Origin: an uncultured Oscillospiraceae bacterium
Lineage (GTDB): Bacteria > Bacillota > Clostridia > Oscillospirales > Ruminococcaceae
DNA: 28,818 nt
Reading direction: 5' to 3'
Assembly: GCA_900548355.1 (NCBI GenBank)
Contig: URKR01000025.1
Span: 1-28,818 of the forward strand
Position numbers and translations under genes: made by a program. Of this stretch, positions 24,657 through 28,818 are shown piece after piece. How positions within the stretch are numbered: position 1 is the first letter of the stretch; each line of letters opens with the position of its first letter. The notes under the pieces are model-generated. The model worked only from the letters and a program-made list of their open reading frames with translations, was not told where the DNA came from and searched no databases.

Positions 24657-25510
24657 ATACAAAGAAAACGATCCTTGTCACCGGTGCGGCCGGTTACATC
24701 GGCCGCCATGTCGTCAAGACGGCGCTTGATCTCGGGCACCGCGTCATTGCGGCGGACTTCGCCTTCAAAGGGGTGGACGACCGGGCTGAATTCTGCGATG
24801 TGCCAATTTTCAACGGGAATAAAGACATCTGGCGCATGCTCGGCGCGCCCGATGTCTGCATCCATCTGGCCTGGCGCGACGGCTTCCGCCACAACGCTTC
24901 CAGCCATATGAAGGATTTGTCGAACCATATTGTGTTTTTGAACAACATGGCGGCCGGCGGCCTGCCTTCGCTGACCGTCATGGGCACCATGCATGAGGTC
25001 GGCTACTGGGAAGGCGCGATCACGGCTGCTACCCCCTGCAACCCCCAGAGCCAGTACGGTATTGCGAAAAACGCGCTGCGCCAGAGCCTTCTGCTCTCGC
25101 TGCCGGCCACCGGCTGCACGCTGCGCTGGCTGCGCGCGTACTATATCACCGGCGATGAAGCGCACGGCAGTTCGATCTTTGCCAAGATCACCCAGGCGGA
25201 GCTGGATGGCAAGGCCATCTTCCCGTTTACGACCGGCCAGAATCAATACGACTTCATCGATGTCGATGACCTCGCCACTATGATTGTCGCGGCCAGCGTG
25301 CAGGACCGGCATACCGGCATCATCAACGCCTGTACCGGCCGGCCCGTCAGCCTGGCCGACCGGGTCGAGCGGTTTTTGAAAGACAAACACTACAAGATCA
25401 AGCTCGATTACGGTGCGTTCCCTGACCGCCCTTACGACAGCCCCGGCGTCTGGGGCGACCCGGCTGAAATCAACGCAATCCTGGATGAAGCCGGCCTGGC
25501 CAAGCCCTGA
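24653..25510 (+). CDS. NAD-dependent epimerase/dehydratase (extended SDR)
   Basis: The protein has 285 residues. The ATG at 24653 follows AAGGAGG. The Rossmann motif ILVTGAAGYIG (7-17) binds NAD(P). The catalytic Y135/K139 are in SQYGIAKNAL, with T112 in VMGTMHEVGYWEG as the likely catalytic hydroxyl. IDVDDLA and the C-terminal substrate region follow. It is shorter than UDP-glucose 4-epimerase (about 330), and closer to sugar reductases or 3,5-type epimerases found in O-antigen loci. It probably makes the activated sugar used by the neighbouring transferases, acting in the cytosol. Confidence 0.88.
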   Translation: MNTKKTILVTGAAGYIGRHVVKTALDLGHRVIAADFAFKGVDDRAEFCDVPIFNGNKDIWRMLGAPDVCIHLAWRDGFRHNASSHMKDLSNHIVFLNNMAAGGLPSLTVMGTMHEVGYWEGAITAATPCNPQSQYGIAKNALRQSLLLSLPATGCTLRWLRAYYITGDEAHGSSIFAKITQAELDGKAIFPFTTGQNQYDFIDVDDLATMIVAASVQDRHTGIINACTGRPVSLADRVERFLKDKHYKIKLDYGAFPDRPYDSPGVWGDPAEINAILDEAGLAKP

Positions 25511-25537
25511 CGAAGCCTTTACCCGAAAGGAAGTTGC

Positions 25538-27499
25538 ATGAAACGCCTCGGAATCTTTTTCTTCTATGAGAAAAACGGTCACGTTGACGATTTTGTGACC
25601 TATTATATCGCCGACCTTGTCAAAAACCTCAGTGAGCTGATCATCGTCTGCAACGGCAAGCTCAGCGACGAAGGCCGCGCGGCCTTCGCGCAGTTCACCC
25701 CGAACATCATCGTAAGGGAAAACAAAGGCCTGGATGTCTGGGCGTACAAGACCGCGCTCGACCACTATGGCTGGACGAAGCTCGCCGAATTTGACGAGAT
25801 TGTCATGACCAATGCGACGCTGATGGGCCCTGTGCGCCCGCTGCGCGAGATGTTCGACGCAATGGCGGAAAATGAGGACCTTGATTTCTGGGGCCTGACC
25901 GTCCACCACGGGGCGGAGGGCAACCCTTTCAAGGGCAAGCATCTGTACAGCTACCTGCCCGTGCACATCCAATCCCACTTCATTGTCTACCGCAAACGGT
26001 TTGTGGAGAGCGCCGACCTCCAGCGTTACTGGGACGAGATGCCGATGATCGAAGGCTATACCGATTCGGTCCAGCGGTACGAGGCAGTCTTTACCAAGAT
26101 CTTTGCCGATAAGGGCTACAAGTGGGATGTCTATGTCAAAACAGACGACCTCAAAGACTTTACCGATTACCCTCTGCTTGTCTGCCCGGTGCGGCTGCTG
26201 CGGGAGAAAAACTGCCCGCTGTTCAAGCGCCGCAGCTTCATGCATGACTATGAGGCGTACCTGAACGACACGGCCGGCGAACCGGTGCGGGAACTCTGGG
26301 CGTATCTGCGCGACCACACCGACTATCCGCTTGCGCTGATCTGGTCGGATATGATCCGCACAATGCACCCGTTTGATTTCACCCGCAACCTTGGCTTGAC
26401 CCGCCTGATCCAGCCTTCCGTGCAGGACCCGGCGCTGTGCAAAACGATCCGCCAGAACCGGCGCATCGCGCTGGCCATGCACCTCTATTTCCCGGACCTG
26501 CTCGCATCCAGCACGGCGTTTGCCGAAAACTTCCCGCCTGAAACCGATGTCTTCATCTCAACCGATACCGAGGAAAAGAAGGCGGCGATCGAGGCGGCCT
26601 TCGCCCCGCTGGCGCTGCACAGCGTGCGGGTCACGGTGGTGGAAAACCGCGGGCGGGACGTCGCGGCCTTTCTCTGCGACCTGGCTCCGCAGCTCAAAGG
26701 GTACGACTACGCCTGCTTCATGCACGACAAAAAGGCCGTACAGACCAAACCCGGCAGCGTTGGGGCAAGCTTTGGCTATGTCTGCAACGAGAATATCTGC
26801 AAAAACGCCGACCATGTCCTCAATATCCTCTGTGAGTTTGAGCGCGACGAGCGGCTGGGGCTGCTCTGCCCGCCTTTCCCGACCCACGGGCTTTATTTTA
26901 TGAATATGTGCTCCAACGGCTGGGGCCCGAACTTTGACAACACCAAGGCGCTGCTGAAAGACCTTGGCATCGATGTGCCGATCTCGGGCGAAAAGGCCCC
27001 GCTTGCGCCGTTCGGCAGCGTGTTCTGGTTCCGTGTCAGGGCGCTTGAACCGCTGTTCAGCAAAGGCAGGGGCGGCAGCGGCTGGCGCCACGGCGATTTC
27101 CCGCCCGAACCCCTGCCGCAGGACGGCACGATCAGCCACGCGATCGAGCGGGTTTACCCGTTTGTCGCCCAGAGCGCCGGCTACTACCCGGCCGAGGTCA
27201 TGAGCGCCGATTTCGCCGTCGCCCGCTGCGACGCGATGCAGGCCTATGCCTCCGGCCTGGTGCGGCCGCTGGCCCGTGTGTTTGACTGCACAACCTTCGG
27301 CGCAGCGGCCATGTCGGCCAGCGATTTTGCATCCAAGCGGCATTTCGGGCTGTTCCGGGTGTATGGGCCGTATTCCAACACCAAGCGCCGTCGCGCCCGC
27401 AACTGGCTGCGGGACCGGATGTCGGACAAGGCGTTCCGCCGCATGATGCGCCTCAAGCGGGCTGTCTTCGGCCCGCATGGCGCGCCGCTGGAGGACTGA
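25538..27499 (+). CDS. Rhamnan synthesis protein F (RgpF)-like glycosyltransferase, full length
   Basis: The protein has 653 residues. The ATG at 25538 follows AAAGGAAG. The two halves have related layouts. The N-half carries VCNGK (38-42), ENKGLDVWAYKTAL (61-74), HIQSHFIVYRKRF and CPLFKRRSF. The C-half carries ALAMHLYFPDL, ENRGRDVAAF (369-378), FMHDKK, PFPTHGLYFMNM, and GSVFWFRVRAL before a basic C-terminus. This is the RgpF/PF05045 architecture of rhamnose-glucose polysaccharide loci, where RgpF is needed for rhamnan chain assembly. It starts 27 bases after the epimerase gene. Rhamnose itself is not proven, since no rml genes are in the window. Confidence 0.9.
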   Translation: MKRLGIFFFYEKNGHVDDFVTYYIADLVKNLSELIIVCNGKLSDEGRAAFAQFTPNIIVRENKGLDVWAYKTALDHYGWTKLAEFDEIVMTNATLMGPVRPLREMFDAMAENEDLDFWGLTVHHGAEGNPFKGKHLYSYLPVHIQSHFIVYRKRFVESADLQRYWDEMPMIEGYTDSVQRYEAVFTKIFADKGYKWDVYVKTDDLKDFTDYPLLVCPVRLLREKNCPLFKRRSFMHDYEAYLNDTAGEPVRELWAYLRDHTDYPLALIWSDMIRTMHPFDFTRNLGLTRLIQPSVQDPALCKTIRQNRRIALAMHLYFPDLLASSTAFAENFPPETDVFISTDTEEKKAAIEAAFAPLALHSVRVTVVENRGRDVAAFLCDLAPQLKGYDYACFMHDKKAVQTKPGSVGASFGYVCNENICKNADHVLNILCEFERDERLGLLCPPFPTHGLYFMNMCSNGWGPNFDNTKALLKDLGIDVPISGEKAPLAPFGSVFWFRVRALEPLFSKGRGGSGWRHGDFPPEPLPQDGTISHAIERVYPFVAQSAGYYPAEVMSADFAVARCDAMQAYASGLVRPLARVFDCTTFGAAAMSASDFASKRHFGLFRVYGPYSNTKRRRARNWLRDRMSDKAFRRMMRLKRAVFGPHGAPLED

Positions 27500-27573
27500 G
27501 TTTGCCGGCTTGTGTATCCGAACTCTAAACTCTCGAACGAACGCTTTTTTCGAAGCCTTTAGACCAAACAATT

Positions 27574-28584
27574 ATGCGAATCCGGCTTGTGATCTACTTC
27601 CATTACGACCCGCGCGGGCAGGCTGATACGGCCTGCCGTTTTGCCGTGCAGGCCGTGCAGGAGGCGGCACAGGCCGTTTTGTTTGTGACAAACGGCAAGC
27701 TCAACCCCGAAAGCCGTGCCTGGGCCGAAACCCGGCCCGGCCTGACCCTGCTCGAGCGGGAGAACGCCGGCTTCGACGTCGGCGCGTACAAGGCTGCGCT
27801 GCAGGCAATCGGCCGTGAAGGGCTTGAAGCTTACGACGAAATCGTGCTCATGAATTATACGCTGGCCGGGCCGGTACGCCCGCTGGCCGGCTTTTTTGCG
27901 GCGATGGAGGGCAAGGAACTTGATTTCTGGGGGCTGAGCCGGCATTACGCAATGCGCAGCCGGCGGTTCGGCGGCAAAAACGGCGTGGTGCCGGAGCACA
28001 TCCAATCCCACCTGATTGCGGTGCGCCGGCGGATGTATGCGGATTTCTGGGTCTATTGGCAGAACATCCCGCTGCCGCAAAGCTATGAGGAATCGGTTGC
28101 CTGCCACGAGGCGCGGTTCACGGCCCATTTTGCGGCGTTGGGCTACCGGTGGGATACCTACCTTGACGGCGAGCGCTGGCGCGGCGTGTTCCTCAACCCG
28201 ATCATGGCCTGCCCTGCCCGGCTGATTGCTGAGGAGGACTGCCCGTTTTTCAAGCGCCGCAGCTTTTTCACCCCCTATGGCGATGAACTGCGCCGAACCG
28301 ACGGCCTGGCGGCCCGGCGGCTCTGTGACCTGCTGCGGGCCGAGGGCGGCTATCCGATCGGGGAACTGCTGCGCAGCCTGCTGCCCGGCGCGGTGCTGGC
28401 GGATTTCTGCCGCAGCCTGCATCTTCGCGCGGTGTTGCCGGCGGCCCCCGGCGCGCCGGTGCAAAAACTTGCGCCGGGGCAAGGGATGCAGCGCCTTGAA
28501 CCCGGCCGGTTTTATTGGATCGAACTGCCGCTGCCCGCCGCCGAACCCGCCGCCACCTATGAGGCTGCGGCCCGATGGGATTAG
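27574..28584 (+). CDS. Second RgpF-like protein, N-terminal half only; 3' end lost at a junction
   Basis: The frame encodes 336 residues. It repeats the N-half of its neighbour: FVTNGKL (37-43), ENAGFDVGAYKAAL (63-76), YDEIVLMNYTLAGPVRPL, ELDFWGLS, HIQSHLIAVRRRM and CPFFKRRSF. After about residue 265 it diverges, and it stops before any C-half domain. The last residues (EAAARWD) are read out of frame from a dehydrogenase gene that begins at about 28562, so the natural C-terminus is missing. No Shine-Dalgarno sequence precedes ATG 27574. The 74-base gap before it is unusually AT-rich, with a weak TTGCCG-18-TAAACT promoter candidate (27502-27531). Confidence 0.8.
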   Translation: MRIRLVIYFHYDPRGQADTACRFAVQAVQEAAQAVLFVTNGKLNPESRAWAETRPGLTLLERENAGFDVGAYKAALQAIGREGLEAYDEIVLMNYTLAGPVRPLAGFFAAMEGKELDFWGLSRHYAMRSRRFGGKNGVVPEHIQSHLIAVRRRMYADFWVYWQNIPLPQSYEESVACHEARFTAHFAALGYRWDTYLDGERWRGVFLNPIMACPARLIAEEDCPFFKRRSFFTPYGDELRRTDGLAARRLCDLLRAEGGYPIGELLRSLLPGAVLADFCRSLHLRAVLPAAPGAPVQKLAPGQGMQRLEPGRFYWIELPLPAAEPAATYEAAARWD

Positions 28585-28818
28585 GAGCCGTAAGCTACGG
28601 TATCCAGTTTGAAAATAAACCGAAGCGAATTGTAGTGACCGATGTAAATGAAGACAGAATTAACCGTGCAAGGGAAGTGATTTCCGAGGAGCATGCCAAA
28701 GAAATGGGCGTGGAGCTGCACTATGTAAATACTGCCGGGATGGCGGATCCGATTGCGGAGCTGATGGCCATTACACAGGATCACGGATACGACGACGTAT
28801 TTGTCTATGCCCCAATCA
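28563..28818 (+). pseudogene. Zinc-type alcohol/polyol dehydrogenase, NAD-binding part only, runs off the window
   Basis: The frame starting at 28563 reads GCGPMGLGAVSYGIQF, the Rossmann glycine motif of medium-chain dehydrogenases. It continues with KPKRIVVTDVNEDRINRA, VELHYVNTAGM and GYDDVFVYAP. This resembles the L-sorbose-1-phosphate reductase/sorbitol dehydrogenase branch. The codon just upstream is TGA (28560-28562), and the expected ~170-residue GroES-like catalytic domain is absent, so the gene is cut at its 5' end. Codons such as AAA, GTA, AAT, AGA and ACA dominate, in contrast to the GC-rich codons of every other gene here. An ATG at 28575 lies inside the glycine motif and is not a real start. 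Confidence 0.78.

Noticed and set aside
24614..26482. 622-residue open frame on the minus strand opposite the epimerase and RgpF-like genes
   Set aside because: It spans two well-supported plus-strand genes and their intergenic gap, has no motifs, and is a GC shadow.
28575..28818. A new short gene starting at ATG 28575
   Set aside because: The ATG is the Met of the GPMGLG nucleotide-binding motif and homology continues upstream of it, so it is a truncated dehydrogenase rather than a genuine start.

Overview
The window is a high-GC, densely packed stretch of bacterial chromosome. Shine-Dalgarno sites of the AGGAGG type, a lipobox protein, an AbrB-type regulator, an intramembrane-type sensor kinase beside an ABC exporter, a DUF3048 protein and a rhamnan-synthesis-F locus together suggest a Gram-positive, GC-rich Firmicute. 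A gut Oscillospiraceae/Ruminococcaceae member (Gemmiger/Subdoligranulum/Faecalibacterium-like) fits best. This is inferred from gene content and codon use, not from a marker gene. No tRNA, rRNA, CRISPR array, transposase or phage gene was seen.

Layout. 1-1284: 3' part of a DUF3048 surface protein with an added coiled-coil tail. 1344-2975 (minus): a histidine phosphatase followed by a membrane protein that survives only as N- and C-terminal pieces. 3276-3962: an XRE regulator. 3972-4241 (minus): a short AbrB-like regulator with a Cys-rich tail. 4242-4913: a long non-coding region with the abrB promoter and a hairpin-rich leader for a membrane-anchored peptidoglycan amidase (4914-5867). 6102-11156: a response regulator, a sensor kinase, an ABC ATPase and an 840-residue double-FtsX permease. 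The regulator promoter and the internal ABC promoter share a GTGAC-N6-GTCAC dyad. 11502-14387: an ABC importer of the TrpXYZ-like type (lipoprotein, permease, ATPase), with a 15-bp palindrome touching the -35 box and a hairpin between the first two genes. 14617-17765: an HAD phosphatase, a membrane-anchored SGNH-like protein that has lost its catalytic Ser and His, and a YjjG-type nucleotidase. 17896-19797: an ABC-F ATPase.

19952-28584 is a cell-surface glycan gene set: a DUF4422 protein, a GT2 transferase, a frameshifted COG5610-type HAD protein, a second GT2, an NAD-dependent epimerase/reductase, a full-length RgpF-like protein and a half-length RgpF paralogue. Stop/start overlaps or short gaps link most of them, so they probably build and transfer one polysaccharide.

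The last ~250 bases are foreign to the rest. At about 28562 the sequence switches abruptly, in mid-gene, to AT-richer codons encoding the Rossmann part of a zinc-type alcohol/polyol dehydrogenase that lacks its whole N-terminal catalytic domain. The RgpF paralogue ends at the same point. This is either a recombination scar or a contig misjoin, and it should be settled before the right edge is interpreted.

The candidates for new biology are the dyad-controlled two-component/ABC module, the SGNH pseudoenzyme between two HAD phosphatases, the palindrome-controlled importer, and the glycan locus with its unequal pair of RgpF proteins.
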